Notes: generated by a model not told the origin, from the letters alone. Positions 42,561 to 52,424 are shown, numbered from the stretch's first letter. The stretch: 64,000 bases of DNA from Prorocentrum cordatum (GCA_963575745.1 CAUYUJ010018640.1:124001-188000); one strand, 5' to 3'. Numbers and translations: made by a program.

Positions 42561-45500
42561 GAGTACGCGGACATGGGGTACACTACTCAGGAGCGCGAGC
42601 TCCAGGAGTTGGCGCAGGGCCCCGATGAGAGCTGGATGCGGGACCACGGGGGCCAAGCCGCGGTCGTTTACCCACCCGAATTGCCGGAGGACGTGCCGGA
42701 GGTGGCGAAGGTTCATATGGCGATGGCGGACCAGGTCAGCAGCTCGCCGGAAGCAAAGTTGGTGGCTGGCGCGCCGAGCCGTCTCCGTTCTTATTGTCAT
42801 GGCCGCTTGCTGGATGGGTACCTCGGGGGGCAGATCACCCCGATCGAGGAGATCCTGCAGGATGCTGTGGAGCTGGGAGATGAGGAGTTGGCGGGCCAGG
42901 CCCGGCCGTATTTGGCGTCACGAGTGGAACGAGTTGGGGGAGAACTTGAGGGTCCAGAAGTGCATGTGGGCAAAGTGGTGTGGGGGCCAGCGGAGGAACC
43001 AGGACGTGGCCGAGTCCATATCAAGGGGCGCATCTGGGACATCCTCGACTACAGAGACCAGCTGGCAGTCACCGAGGAGCTGGCGGAGTACCTACCTGAG
43101 TGCCAGGCTGGGGAGGCTGAGGAGAGACAGTGTGTCTTCATCAACACGGCTGCGGCACACCTGCACTCCAAGGGTGGGGGCGACCCATCCGTGGCAGAGG
43201 TGATGGAGTTGGCGCAGCAGTGGCGCGTCGCCATGTGGGAGGAGGCTAAGCAGGCTGAGACGTTCATGGGGCCGCCCGACGCTTACATTCCCATCGCTGA
43301 GTCGGACGTGAGAATGTTCTGCCACGACACGCTCCACCTGAGTCATGACAAGGACTACCGGACCCTGGCGGCCTTCCCGCCGACCGCGCTGCGGGAGACG
43401 GCCATCCATGTGGTCCGCGTCGACCCCTGGGGCCGAGCGCGGCTCGAAGTCATCGTAGGGGTGAAGTACGACCCGAAGGTCAGCGGGCGGGACGTGTGGA
43501 TGCTTCTCTACAAGGGTCATTTGCAGGTACTGGTGCCTCCCCAGGTGGATGCTGACACACTTCGGGGGGACTTCACGGGCGGGCACCCGCCACATGAGGT
43601 ACTGGCCGCGGGTTGGGACGTCTACCTGGATGACGCGATGCATGAAGATGCGAAGGTACCAGGAGACGTGGCGAAGAGGTGCCCGCGGTGCCGGGCGGCA
43701 AGGGAGGCTGGGCGTGAGCGGAAGGCCGGGGAGCAAGACATCATTGGGGAGGACCCGAGGTGGAGGGTCCTTGGCAACTGGAGCAACCCGGCCTGGAAGC
43801 GGTACGAGCGCCGCGGGCAGGCAACAGGAGGAAGGCGGCCTTGCTGGAAGGGGCGCGCACTGACAGCGAAGGAGGTCTGGGCAGGCACCCAAGGGTGGTC
43901 GGACTCGCTTCGGAAGGCCGGGGTCGAAGTCGGTCCAGCGGTCGAGCTGTACCCAGACCCAGATCGTGGCAAGGGCTTGCAGGAGGAGCACGACGCCAGG
44001 CGCAAGGAGGTGCAGGAGGCGCTACTGGAGGAGGCCAGACAGTGTGTATACTTGCTCTGGTGGCTCGGGTTCGAATGCCGCACCTTCTGCCCGTGGATGC
44101 TGCGCAATGGCGGCACACGCACTTTCGACGTTCCTGCTGGGCGACCTGACGGACCATCGTGGGAGGTCGAAGGGACGGCCATGGCCAACTTCGCTGGGCG
44201 TTTGTTCGAGACCATCGCCGACGCCGGTGCGCTGCCGACAGCGGAGCACCCCGCACCAGATGGTCGGTATCCCAAGGCGTACGACTTGGACAGGTGGCGC
44301 CAGATCCTGCGCCGGAAGGATGTCCTGGTGGTGCCTGTGGACCAGTGCGAGTACGGCCTGGGGCCTCAGGACGGCGTGGGAGGAGATGAACGGTATAGAA
44401 AGCGATCGTGGTTGGTCACGTGCGTGCGACATCTGCAGGAAGTGGCCCGCCGGTGTACACACCAGCATAAGCATGTCGAGCTGAAGGGTGTCGACACTGT
44501 CACGAAGCACAAGCGGACGTCAGACGCGGGCCACTACCCTGAGAAGCTGCTGAGCGCCATCACCCGGGCTATGATTAACGAGGCCCTGGAGCTGGGCGCC
44601 ACGCTGACCCAGAAGCGAGGAGGAGGGGGGGGAAGAGCCCCCCCACCGTCAACACATTTTTCGGCGACGTTGGCGGGGCACATTTCCGAGGGCGATGAGG
44701 ACCAAGAGGAGGGCGCCAACCCGCAGCTGGGCGACCTACGCGATCGAGTCGGAGGAGCGGTCCCAGACACCGATCGGCGCGCTTTGAATTTCTGGACGGC
44801 GGCTCGCTCAGAGCCCGGGTACAGTGACGAGGCGTTCGGGCGCATGATTTTACGAGGCGCGGAGCTCTTGGACGCTCACGGGGGATGGCAGGAGGCGTCC
44901 ACAGCCCTTCGAGCTGCCTGGAAGTCGGACCAGGGGGGCCACCTCAAGGGCGTGCACGACAGCTACCTCGAGGGGAAGGTGGAGCCGGAGCTCCTGGAGT
45001 ACCTGAGGCGGGTCGCGACGAATGGGGTGGAGGTCAGGCACGAGGGTGAGATCACGAGGGCCAGGGCCAAGCCTCACCAGTCAGCGGCGCAGCACCAGGA
45101 GGAGGCCAGGCGGAAGATCTGGGACGACATCGTGAAGGGGCGAGCCTGGGCCGCCCCGTCCAGCCACCCAGGGCTGGAGGGGATCATGGAGTCACCCCAG
45201 GGCCGGGTCCCGAAGATGCGGCCCGACCGCGCGATCGCAGACGAGGGCCGCTTCATCAACGACATGAGGGACGCCAGCGCGGGATGCGACAAGCTGAACC
45301 ACCCCCCGGCGAAGTTGCCCACCCACCGCGAGATCGCGAGGACCATACTCTGGTGGAGATGCCGGCGTCCGAAGGTGCGGGTCTACTTGGCGAAGCGGGA
45401 CTTCCAGGCGGCCTTCAAACTTTTGTGGGTCGAATTGCCCGGCCTCCGCATCATGGCGGTGAGCCTCCGGGGGTTGGCCGGGGCCGAGCCGACGGCGGTG

Positions 45501-47495
45501 CTCTACCTTACGATGGTGTTTGGTTGGACCGGTGCACCGGGCGAATGGGCAGTGTGGGGACGCGGCGCGCAGGATGCCCACCAAGCCCATCGTCCACCAG
45601 CGGAGGAGCTCCACGACGAAGTCGCGTACTCGTCCGAGGTCCTGGTCGACGACGGAGTTTTGGTGGAGCCGGCCCTGGGCGCGAGGCACTGGCTTTCTGC
45701 CTGGACCTTCGACGCTATGTCGAAGCTGCTCCTGGGCGATAGCTCAATCAACCTGGAGAAGCTAGCGGAGGAGGGCGAGTTCAGCACCGAGAAGCTCATC
45801 TGGGGCTTGCTCTTCCAGCTGGAGGACTCCGAGGGCCGGGTGGTCGACCGCGCGACGCTCCCAGAACCCAGGATCCAGAAGATGAGCTACCTCCTTCAGG
45901 AGGCGGAGCTCGAGCCGGGTCAGCGGGTGGCGCGGCTGAAGACGGTGCAGCGGCTCCGCGGGTTGGGGGCGCACGTCGCGGCGGTCAACCAGGCGCTGGG
46001 CGTGGAGCTGGGGGCGCTGGACGCGTTGATGTGCCAGCCCCATGGGCCCACCGCACGGGCCACGCCGAAGGGAGGTGAGGAGGAGCAGGAGGTCGCCTGG
46101 CAGGAGTTCTGGGATAGCTGCGACATGCTGCGGGTGATGGTCGCGCGGCCGGAGACGTGGGGCGCCACTTTCCTCTCCTCGTTCGTGGGCATGCTCGAGC
46201 CGCGGGAGCGGTTGGCCATCCCCGGCACCATGGAGCAAGTGGCATGGGTCGGCGGCGACTCGACCTTGGAGGTGGCGGGGCAGATCGATTGGGCGGCCAA
46301 GGTCTATGCGAGACAGGAGTTGGCGGGCTATATGGAAGCGTTGAAGACGGCCGCTGGGTTACCCGAGGAATGGGTGATCATAGCGCTCGGGGAGCTGTTC
46401 TGCATAGTAGGTTTCGCAGTCGCCCGCGGGCAGGCCTGGAGAGAGCGGCTGATCATCTACGTGGGGGACAACCAGACGGTCCAGAGGTGGGTGGAGACAC
46501 GCCGGCCGAAGAATCGGATGGCGAGGCACCTGGTGAGACTGCTCAACTACGTAGAGGCCAAGTACCACTGCCGCGTCCTCGCTGCACCGTACATCAGGAC
46601 GTACAGCAACGAGATGGCGGACATGATCACCAGGGCCGATGAGGCTGAGGTCAGGCGTCGTATGGCTGAGGAGGGTTTTGAGCCGATCGACCTGGCGGGC
46701 ACGTGGGCGGAGGTACTGTCACAAGGTTACGAGAGGCGCGTCCACGCCGTCGCCCTCGTGGACCCCGAGGACTGGCAGGTGGCTATGCAGCTCATGGCCC
46801 GCCGGTCGCCAGGGGAGGTCCCGCGCCCGCTCCTCCAGACCGCCTGGCGCGTGGTGGAGTTGAGAAGCACGCTGGCCCCGTGCGCCAGGGCCGCCGGCGT
46901 GCTGGGAGCGCGTGGCGAGGCGGAGCTGTTGAAGGGCTGGCCCGACTTTCAGGCAGGCGGGGCGGGGAGAGAAAGCGACCTGACGTTGGTGGTGACCTCC
47001 CTAGGCCCGTCGCGGGTGGGCCCGCACCTACAGGACCTCGCCCAGGAGCTGCACCGTTTGGCCGCCCAGTGGGCCCTGGTGGATGCACCTCCCGGCCCCG
47101 CCGTGGCGGATGTGCTGAAGTTCTTTCGGAGCGTTGGGTGGGGTGCTGCCGAAGACGGGCGCGTGTGCAGCGAGTACGGCGACCCGGTGGCCCAGCGGAA
47201 GGTGTGGGCATTGGCGTCGAAGGACGGAGCGCCAGTGCCGGTGGGCTGGTTGGGGAGCCACGAGGCCAAGCCCCCGCCACCCTTGCCAATGGCAGGAGGG
47301 ATGATGAACGCTCGCCGAGTCGAGGAGGAGGAGTGGCTGGCGCCTGAGGATGGGCGGCTGGTGGTGGACCCGCGGGCGGCGAGGTCGCCCCCTCACCTCC
47401 CGCGGATCATTGGCCATTGGCATCCGCGGGGGCAGGTCGGCAGGCGCCCCGTGCACGGCAGCTCCGGCCCCTCACCGACCCCTCGGGTGGAGTAG
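42561..47495 (+). CDS. pol: YR-1 Pol: methyltransferase-like domain, RT and RNase H
   Basis: Continues the 1962-codon frame. A methyltransferase-like domain spans about 43980-44580 (see separate entry). RT: VRVYLAKRDFQAAFKLL (motif A, about 45378), YLTMVFGWTGAPGEWAVWG (motif B, about 45504), SSEVLVDDGVLVEP (motif C, about 45630). RNase H: VGGDSTLEV (Asp), EWVIIALGELFCIVGFAV (Glu), IIYVGDNQTVQRWVETRRP (Asp) and YSNEMADMITRA (N-x-x-A-D), spanning about 46240-46640. All catalytic acids are present, so these enzymes could have been active recently. The frame stops at TAG 47493-47495 but stays open in the same frame to 48143. No integrase exists; integration would rely on the recombinase at 49.9 kb. 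Confidence 0.85.
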   Translation, partial: EYADMGYTTQERELQELAQGPDESWMRDHGGQAAVVYPPELPEDVPEVAKVHMAMADQVSSSPEAKLVAGAPSRLRSYCHGRLLDGYLGGQITPIEEILQDAVELGDEELAGQARPYLASRVERVGGELEGPEVHVGKVVWGPAEEPGRGRVHIKGRIWDILDYRDQLAVTEELAEYLPECQAGEAEERQCVFINTAAAHLHSKGGGDPSVAEVMELAQQWRVAMWEEAKQAETFMGPPDAYIPIAESDVRMFCHDTLHLSHDKDYRTLAAFPPTALRETAIHVVRVDPWGRARLEVIVGVKYDPKVSGRDVWMLLYKGHLQVLVPPQVDADTLRGDFTGGHPPHEVLAAGWDVYLDDAMHEDAKVPGDVAKRCPRCRAAREAGRERKAGEQDIIGEDPRWRVLGNWSNPAWKRYERRGQATGGRRPCWKGRALTAKEVWAGTQGWSDSLRKAGVEVGPAVELYPDPDRGKGLQEEHDARRKEVQEALLEEARQCVYLLWWLGFECRTFCPWMLRNGGTRTFDVPAGRPDGPSWEVEGTAMANFAGRLFETIADAGALPTAEHPAPDGRYPKAYDLDRWRQILRRKDVLVVPVDQCEYGLGPQDGVGGDERYRKRSWLVTCVRHLQEVARRCTHQHKHVELKGVDTVTKHKRTSDAGHYPEKLLSAITRAMINEALELGATLTQKRGGGGGRAPPPSTHFSATLAGHISEGDEDQEEGANPQLGDLRDRVGGAVPDTDRRALNFWTAARSEPGYSDEAFGRMILRGAELLDAHGGWQEASTALRAAWKSDQGGHLKGVHDSYLEGKVEPELLEYLRRVATNGVEVRHEGEITRARAKPHQSAAQHQEEARRKIWDDIVKGRAWAAPSSHPGLEGIMESPQGRVPKMRPDRAIADEGRFINDMRDASAGCDKLNHPPAKLPTHREIARTILWWRCRRPKVRVYLAKRDFQAAFKLLWVELPGLRIMAVSLRGLAGAEPTAVLYLTMVFGWTGAPGEWAVWGRGAQDAHQAHRPPAEELHDEVAYSSEVLVDDGVLVEPALGARHWLSAWTFDAMSKLLLGDSSINLEKLAEEGEFSTEKLIWGLLFQLEDSEGRVVDRATLPEPRIQKMSYLLQEAELEPGQRVARLKTVQRLRGLGAHVAAVNQALGVELGALDALMCQPHGPTARATPKGGEEEQEVAWQEFWDSCDMLRVMVARPETWGATFLSSFVGMLEPRERLAIPGTMEQVAWVGGDSTLEVAGQIDWAAKVYARQELAGYMEALKTAAGLPEEWVIIALGELFCIVGFAVARGQAWRERLIIYVGDNQTVQRWVETRRPKNRMARHLVRLLNYVEAKYHCRVLAAPYIRTYSNEMADMITRADEAEVRRRMAEEGFEPIDLAGTWAEVLSQGYERRVHAVALVDPEDWQVAMQLMARRSPGEVPRPLLQTAWRVVELRSTLAPCARAAGVLGARGEAELLKGWPDFQAGGAGRESDLTLVVTSLGPSRVGPHLQDLAQELHRLAAQWALVDAPPGPAVADVLKFFRSVGWGAAEDGRVCSEYGDPVAQRKVWALASKDGAPVPVGWLGSHEAKPPPPLPMAGGMMNARRVEEEEWLAPEDGRLVVDPRAARSPPHLPRIIGHWHPRGQVGRRPVHGSSGPSPTPRVE
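43980..44585 (+). CDS. C5-methyltransferase-like domain within YR-1 Pol
   Basis: Within the Pol frame: a helix (EEHDARRKEVQEALLEEARQ), then LLWWLGFECRTFCPW with Cys codon 44076-44078 where motif IV P-C-x-x-F should be (P changed to E), RNGGTRTFDVPAG, EVEGTAMANFAGRLFETIAD, VLVVPVDQCEYGLGPQDG (D-Q-C 44340-44348) followed by YRKRSWLVT, and CTHQHKHVELKG before HYPEKLLSAI. DQC-x-x-G...K-R parallels DQC-x-x-G...KKPT in copia-2 and DHC...KKPT in copia-1, and the trailing C-x-x-x-H-x-H matches CSGDHSH in copia-2. The methyltransferase assignment rests on those shared motifs, so it is moderate. Confidence 0.5.
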
Positions 47496-48143
47496 AGCGG
47501 GGTGCTGGAGCCTGTCTTGGTCTACGATGCGAAGGGCCCCCCGCCGGGGGTCCGACCGCTCCAGGCGCAGGAGGTTTGGAACTTGCGCGGGGGGTCCAGT
47601 GCTGACTGGCTCACTCTTTGTGGGCAGTTGAGCCACGGGGACTTGCTGAGGGGAGTCCTGCGTGCGCGCCCCCCGCGTGCAGCCGCGGCTGCGCTAACGG
47701 CGGCCCTCAGGCAAGCGGAGGTATCCACCGAGTCAGGAGAGAGGACGGCGGGCATCTGCCGCCGCCCAGAGGACGAGGGGAGACGACGGGAGCTCACGAG
47801 CTGGCTCCAAGCTGACGAGAGGCGCCGGCAGGAGACCGTGAGGAGGAGTGAGCGGCACGGCGGCATGCTGCCAGGGGAGCGAGCGCAAAGCTTGCTCGAC
47901 GACCCCTACCCCGATGTGATCCCACTGCGAGTGGGACGCGACCCAGATGGAGGACCGCAGTGCTGGAACGAGTGTGGGAGGAGCTGCGCTCGCTTGGAGC
48001 ACGACTGGGGCTGGTACTGCTGTCGGACATGCCGTGACACGGGCGGCGACACCCATGGGCCTTACTGTCAGGCACGACATGAGGACCTCCAGAGGAGGCA
48101 GAGGGGGGGCGGGCTACCGCCCCCCAGCGAGCGAGGAGGCTAG
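46930..48143 (+). pseudogene. Second methyltransferase-like region and Cys finger after YR-1 RNase H
   Basis: Before the TAG at 47493: AAQWALVDAPPGPAVADVLK, KFFRSVGWGAAEDGRVCSEY and GDPVAQRKVWALAS, which resembles C5-methyltransferase motif VIII (Q-x-R-x-x). After the TAG, in the same frame: PVLVYDAKGPPPGVRPLQAQ and EVWNLRGGSSADW, resembling motif IX (R-x-L-x-x-x-E-x-x-x-L-Q-G). The order VIII, variable region, IX is the canonical one. It then reads CWNECGRSCARLEHDWGWYC, a zinc-finger-like cluster with CRTC and H...C. Whether motifs I and IV are here or in the domain 3 kb upstream is open; the two parts might be one permuted enzyme. Confidence 0.4.
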
Positions 48144-48479
48144 TGGCAGCGGCGGTCCTGGAGCCCAGGCAGCAGGCGAGGAGGCCTCGAGGCACCCGCC
48201 GCCCAAGGCGGCGCCGGGCGGCCGCCCCCCACCCATCTGGGAGGAGCAGCGGCCTGCGGTGGTGAAGGCACCGCCCAGGACGGCCAGGGAGGGCCTGCTG
48301 CCCGAAGGTTCATCCGCCGGAGGGGCGCAGGGCCAGCTGGCGGGTGCCGGAGGAGACCCGCTGGCCACCAGGCGCCGACATGCGGGAGGTTCAGAGGATG
48401 AGAGCTGGGGCCCCTGGGCGGCCACAGGGCGACGCGCGGTTGCCGAAGGAGTGGGAGAGGGCGCCGGCGGTTCGGATCA

Positions 48480-48720
48480 GGCCCCACCCCCCCAGAGGCG
48501 AGGGAAGCCTTGCGGCCGTGCCGGCTCCCAGGGTGCCCCTACTTGGAGCACTCCCAACCCGCGACTGCAGTCGATGGGGGGGCACTGTGGCGGCCAGGGT
48601 TCTGCTGCAACAAGTGCGCAGGGCGGTCGGAGGGAGCGGACTGGGCAGAAGGAGGCGCGAAGCACTTCAGGCACTGCGAGAAGATGCCCCACGGCCAGCC
48701 ACCCCCGGGAGGGGAGGGGC
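48480..48720 (+). pseudogene. Zinc-finger-like segment between YR-1 Pol and recombinase
   Basis: A frame from 48510 reads CRLPGCPYLEHSQPATAVDG then FCCNKCAGRS and HFRHCEKMPHG, giving C-x4-C...C-C-x2-C...H-x3-C, a repeat of the cluster at 47970-48070 (CGRSCARLEHDWGWYCCRTC). From 48720 on the frame becomes Ala/Lys/Glu-rich. The finger appears in another frame at the boundary, so at least one indel separates it from the Pol frame. It probably binds nucleic acid for the recombinase that follows. Confidence 0.5.
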
Positions 48721-49509
48721 CGTCAGAGACCGCGGCAGCAAGTAAGAAGCGCAAGCAGGAGCGCAAGCAAGAGATCGCAGCGGCTGCCGCCCGGGCGCTG
48801 GCCGCCGCTGCGTTGGCCGCCCCCCCTGCGGGGCCTGAGTCAGGGGCCGCGGAGGAGCAGAGCGAGGAGAGCGGCAGCGGGAGTCAAAGCGAGGAGTGCC
48901 CCCCCCCGTCACCAGGGGAGCTCGCCCGGCGGGCGCGTGCGGAGCGAGGGGCGGCCCGGCAGAGGAAGGCGGAGGCAGATCGGCCCGAGAATGCAGCCAG
49001 GCACCCAGGTGCGGGGCAGGCGGAGTACATCCACCTAAGGGCGAGGACCCCACCTCCACCAGCAGCGGTCAAGCAGGAGGAGAGGTCGGAGGAAGAGCCC
49101 CCGGCGGAGGTCGCGCGGGCGGTTGGTCAGACTTACCGTGCGCTCGCTAGGCGGGTGGAGTTCCAGAGGACAGGGCTCTGGTCCGCTCCGGAGGAGGAGG
49201 ACCGCCCCAGGGGGAGGGCCGCCAGGGCGGAGACGTCAGTGGTCCACCCTCGGCCTGGCCGAGAGCCACTCCCGCAGCCAGAGGGGCGGGCCGACCGCGA
49301 GCCGCTGCCCCAGCCAGGAAGTTGGGCACCCCCCCCTTCGGGGGAGTCGAGCGGTTCCTGCGGGCCGGAGAGGCGGCCACAGCCCTCTGGTCACCGGGCG
49401 GAGGAGGACCCGCTCAGGCCTGGCGGACCTGCACGTGCTGCCGAGGCTGCGAGGGACCTCAACTCACCCGAGTCCATGAGGAAACAGAGGAGGAGGTTGA
49501 AGCACTTCG

Positions 49510-51020
49510 GCCAGTGCCTTTCCCAGGAGGCGGCCCAGACGCCCGCTATGCGTGGTGTGAGTACTGCGGCGTGCAGGGCGAGGGCCGGGACACGGGCTGC
49601 CCGATGTGCAACCGGACCTACCCCATTTCGATGGCCAAGGACCGGTTGGCGGCAGTGCAGAGGGCAGCCAAGGCAGGGAGTGCCGCCGCGGTCGCCCCCC
49701 GGCACGGGGGAAGAGAGGAGTGCGAGCGTGAGGAGGTGGCGCGGCGTGCGGCACCGGAGGCTGGACCGCCCGAGGACATCGACCCGGAGGCGGTGAGCCG
49801 GTACCTGGAAGCGGCAGCAGGCAGCGGACAGGGCAGCGAAGGGCTCGAGCGGCAGCTGAGGCGGATCGCCAGGGAGGACTCCAGGCGTGCCGGCGGGCGT
49901 GCTGATGCTGGGTACGCGCCAGAGCTCCTGAAGTTGGTAGACGCAGCAGTGGTGGCCTCGGTGGCCAAGGGGACGAAGGCGACCTATGGGGTTGCTTGGA
50001 GGCAGTGGACGACGTTCTGCCGCATCCGCAGGAGGTCGCCCATCCTGCATGGTGAGACTCGCGAGGAGCGTCACCAAGATGAGGAGGAGCTGCTGCTATT
50101 CATGGTGCACCTGTACAACAGCCTGAAGCGGTCGCACGGTACGATACGGTCGAAGTTGCTGGGGATCCGCTCACATCACGTGATGCTGGGTGAGCCCGAC
50201 CCCCTGGCGGGTAAGCCGCGCTTGTGGATGGCTTTGAATGGGATAGAGAATTGGCAAGGGCCCGGGAAGAGGAAGCTCCCGGTTACGACCAAGATGCTGA
50301 GGAGGATCCGAGATATGTTGAAGCCGGACCTGTGTGCGGACGACGCGGCCTCGTACTTCTGCGTGATCTTCGCTTTCTTCTTCATGATGCGGATCGGCGA
50401 GTACGCCCACTCGGTGCACTGGGATTTGAAGAAGGTCCTGACCGGGCTGGATATTTCCCCGAAGTGCAAGGGCGAGCAGGTGAGTCATTTCGCCGCCGCG
50501 GACGAGGTGGTGCTGTGGTTCAAGGCGTCGAAGGCTGACCAGAAGGGAGCAGGGCAGGCGAGGAACCACTACCGCTCGAACGACCCGCACGGCGTCTGCC
50601 CAGCGTGGGCGGCGGAGTGCTACAACCGCTGGTTCCCGAGCCGTATCACAGGCAAAGAGGCGCACCTACCACTCGCGAGGTGGGAAGACGGCAGCCCGAT
50701 CACGCGGGAGCGTATCCAGGGCTTACTTCAGAAGGCAGCGGCGCTGGAAGGCTATCCACCCGACAGGTTCAAGAGCCATTCGCTCCGAATTGGGGGAGCG
50801 ACGGCCCTGTGCCACTGCTTCCAGGACACGGAGCTGGTCAAGCGATGGGGACGGTGGAACAGTGGAGCCTTTTCACCCGTATTTGTGGGAGGCGAATGAG
50901 GACGCCGCTGGAGTGTCAGAGGCGATGGCGAAGTCTGTTGCAACCCTGCACGTAGGGTATAAGGCGGGAGTGGCGAGAGACGGGCCGGCTGCTGACGTGA
51001 AGGAGAAGCCGGTGACCTGA
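49510..51020 (+). pseudogene. Tyrosine recombinase of YR-1, one-base slip before the catalytic Tyr
   Basis: The frame open from 49322 to 50899 contains WCEYCGVQGEGRDTGCPMCN (a finger), a coiled stretch, then the recombinase: SVAKGTKATYGVAWRQWTTF (SAM-like N-domain), LLLFMVHLYNSLKRSHGTIR, FFMMRIGEYAHS (catalytic Arg, codon 50390-50392), LDISPKCKGEQ, WFKASKADQKG (Lys region), FKSHSLRIGGATAL (H-x-x-R; His 50777-50779, Arg 50786-50788) and RWGRWNSGAF. An extra T in TTTT (50870-50873) ends it in the wrong frame. In the next frame HPYLWEANE follows, so the Tyr is codon 50880-50882, with a C-terminal tail to 51020. All catalytic positions are retained. It would integrate circular element DNA. Confidence 0.85.
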
Positions 51021-51149
51021 GTGCAGTAGCAGGTGTGCGAGTTTCGTGCCGTGGCGGGTCACCACTGGAGGGGCCGATGCTGGGTTGTGCGCAGTCCGGG
51101 GGCAGCGGCCTGGGGGCAGTGGTGACCCCTCAGGATCGGCGGAGGTGAG

Positions 51150-51258
51150 GAGAGAGACCCCGGGGCGTCCCGCCAGTGCGGTCCCCGGGAGAAGTGGGGG
51201 AGGAGAGATGGAGGAGGGATGGGGCGTCCCGCCAGTGCGGCCCCCGAGGAGTGAGGAG
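51150..51258 (+). repeat. Two 57-bp tandem units 3' of the YR-1 recombinase
   Basis: GGGGCGTCCCGCCAGTGCGG occurs at 51163 and again at about 51220, each followed by (T/C)CCCCG(G/A)GGAG-type text. They lie in the non-coding gap between the recombinase and the B repeat. Confidence 0.75.
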
Positions 51259-51369
51259 TGTAATGAGTAAAGTTGGCCGCGCGCTGTGCAGCAGAGGCGC
51301 CCAGCTGCGAGCCCCATTCGGCACCTCCCGCAAGTCGCGGGCGCCGAGGGGCAAGTGGCGAGGTGGCCG

Positions 51370-52424
51370 CGGGGCCGCCAGCCGGCGGCGCAGCTAGGCC
51401 TCTGCCGAGGCTTGGCACTGTGAGGAGGAGGACGGCGTGCGCCTGATGTCGCCAAAAGGTGCGCGCGTCTGCTGCCTCCTCTGTTTCTTTAGTGAGCCCG
51501 AACAGTGCTTGTGCTCGCCGCGTCGCCCCGTCGCCTCGGGCTTTCACTGTTTGGTTTTCTGCCGGGCACCTTCTCACTTAAACGTGAGAGTTTGAGCATG
51601 CGTAAAACGTAGGGTTTCAGGGAGTAAGGGCCTGGCGAGGGGGAAGGGTCTCTCTTGCTCCCCGTCCCTGTCCCCCTCCGCGGCCCATTGGGGCTCGAGT
51701 TTCCTTCTCGGGCCCTTCCCTCCCGGGCCCCCCCTGGCCCTTCGTAGGTCTTTTTCATCATTTTTCGGCCTTGACCGCATTGCGGTTCGGGCCGTGGGGC
51801 CGCCAGCCGGCGGCGCAGCTAGGCCTCTGCCGAGGCTTGGCACTGTGAGGAGGAGGACGGCGTGCGCCTGATGTCGCCAAAAGGTGCGCGCGTCTGCTGC
51901 CTCCTCTGTTTCTTTAGTGAGCCCGAACAGTGCTTGTGCTCGTCGCGTCGCCCCGTCGCCTCGGGCTTTCACTGTTTGGTTTTCTGCCAGGCACCTTCTC
52001 ACTTAAACGTGAGAGTTTGAGCATGCGTAAAACGTAGGGTTTCAGGCCTGGCGAGGGGGAAGGGTCTCTCTTGCTCCCCGTCCCTGTCCCCCTCCGCGGC
52101 CCATTGGGGCTCGAGTTTCCTTCTCGGGCCCTTCCCTCCCGGGCCCCCCCTGGCCCTTCGTAGGTCTTTTTCATCATTTTTCGGCCTTGACCGCATTGCG
52201 GTTCGGGCCGTGGGGCCGCCAGCCGGCGGCGCAGCTAGGCCTCTGCCGAGGCTTGGCACTGTGAGGAGGAGGACGGCGTGCGCCTGATGTCGCCAAAAGG
52301 TGCGCGCGTCTGCTGCCTCCTCTGTTTCTTTAGTGAGCCCGAACAGTGCTTGTGCTCGCCGCGTCGCCCCGTCGCCTCGGGCTTTCACTGTTTGGTTTTC
52401 TGCCAGGCACCTTCTCACTTAAAC
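51370..52424 (+). repeat. 3' split direct repeats of YR-1: B-A-B-A-B
   Basis: B units (51370-51583, 51795-52008, 52212-52424) start GGGGCCGCCAGCCGGCGGCG and end CTTCTCACTTAAAC. A units (51584-51789, 52009-52207) start GTGAGAGTTTGAGCATGCG. The tandem A-B period is 425 bp, then 416 bp, because the second A lacks GGAGTAAGG near 52047. Copies are otherwise nearly identical (C/G at 51564 against CCAGGC in the others). The AAAC/GTGAG junction is repeated at both A-B joints, and the last B ends at AAAC followed by GGGCGGGC, the element boundary. Confidence 0.9.

Larger units (their letters stand above)
37733..52424 (+). mobile_element. Tyrosine-recombinase retrotransposon with split direct repeats (YR-1)
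   Basis: A 14.69-kb element. Its 5' end is an A repeat (37733-37866). After the coding region the 3' end reads B (51370-51583), A (51584-51789), B (51795-52008), A (52009-52207), B (52212-52424). A1-ORFs-B1-A2-B2 is the split-direct-repeat plan of Ngaro/PAT-like DIRS-order elements, here with one extra A-B unit. Coding order: membrane-segment ORF1, Gag-like protein with a CCCH-type finger, methyltransferase-like domain, RT, RNase H, second methyltransferase-like motifs, zinc fingers, tyrosine recombinase. No target-site duplication is seen, as expected for recombinase-mediated insertion (AACAAA before, GGGCGG after). Best preserved element in the window. Confidence 0.9.

Noticed and set aside
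51574-52418. Repeated 139-142-codon minus-strand frames in the A/B repeats
   Set aside because: They are the same peptide three times because the DNA is a tandem terminal repeat; not a gene family.
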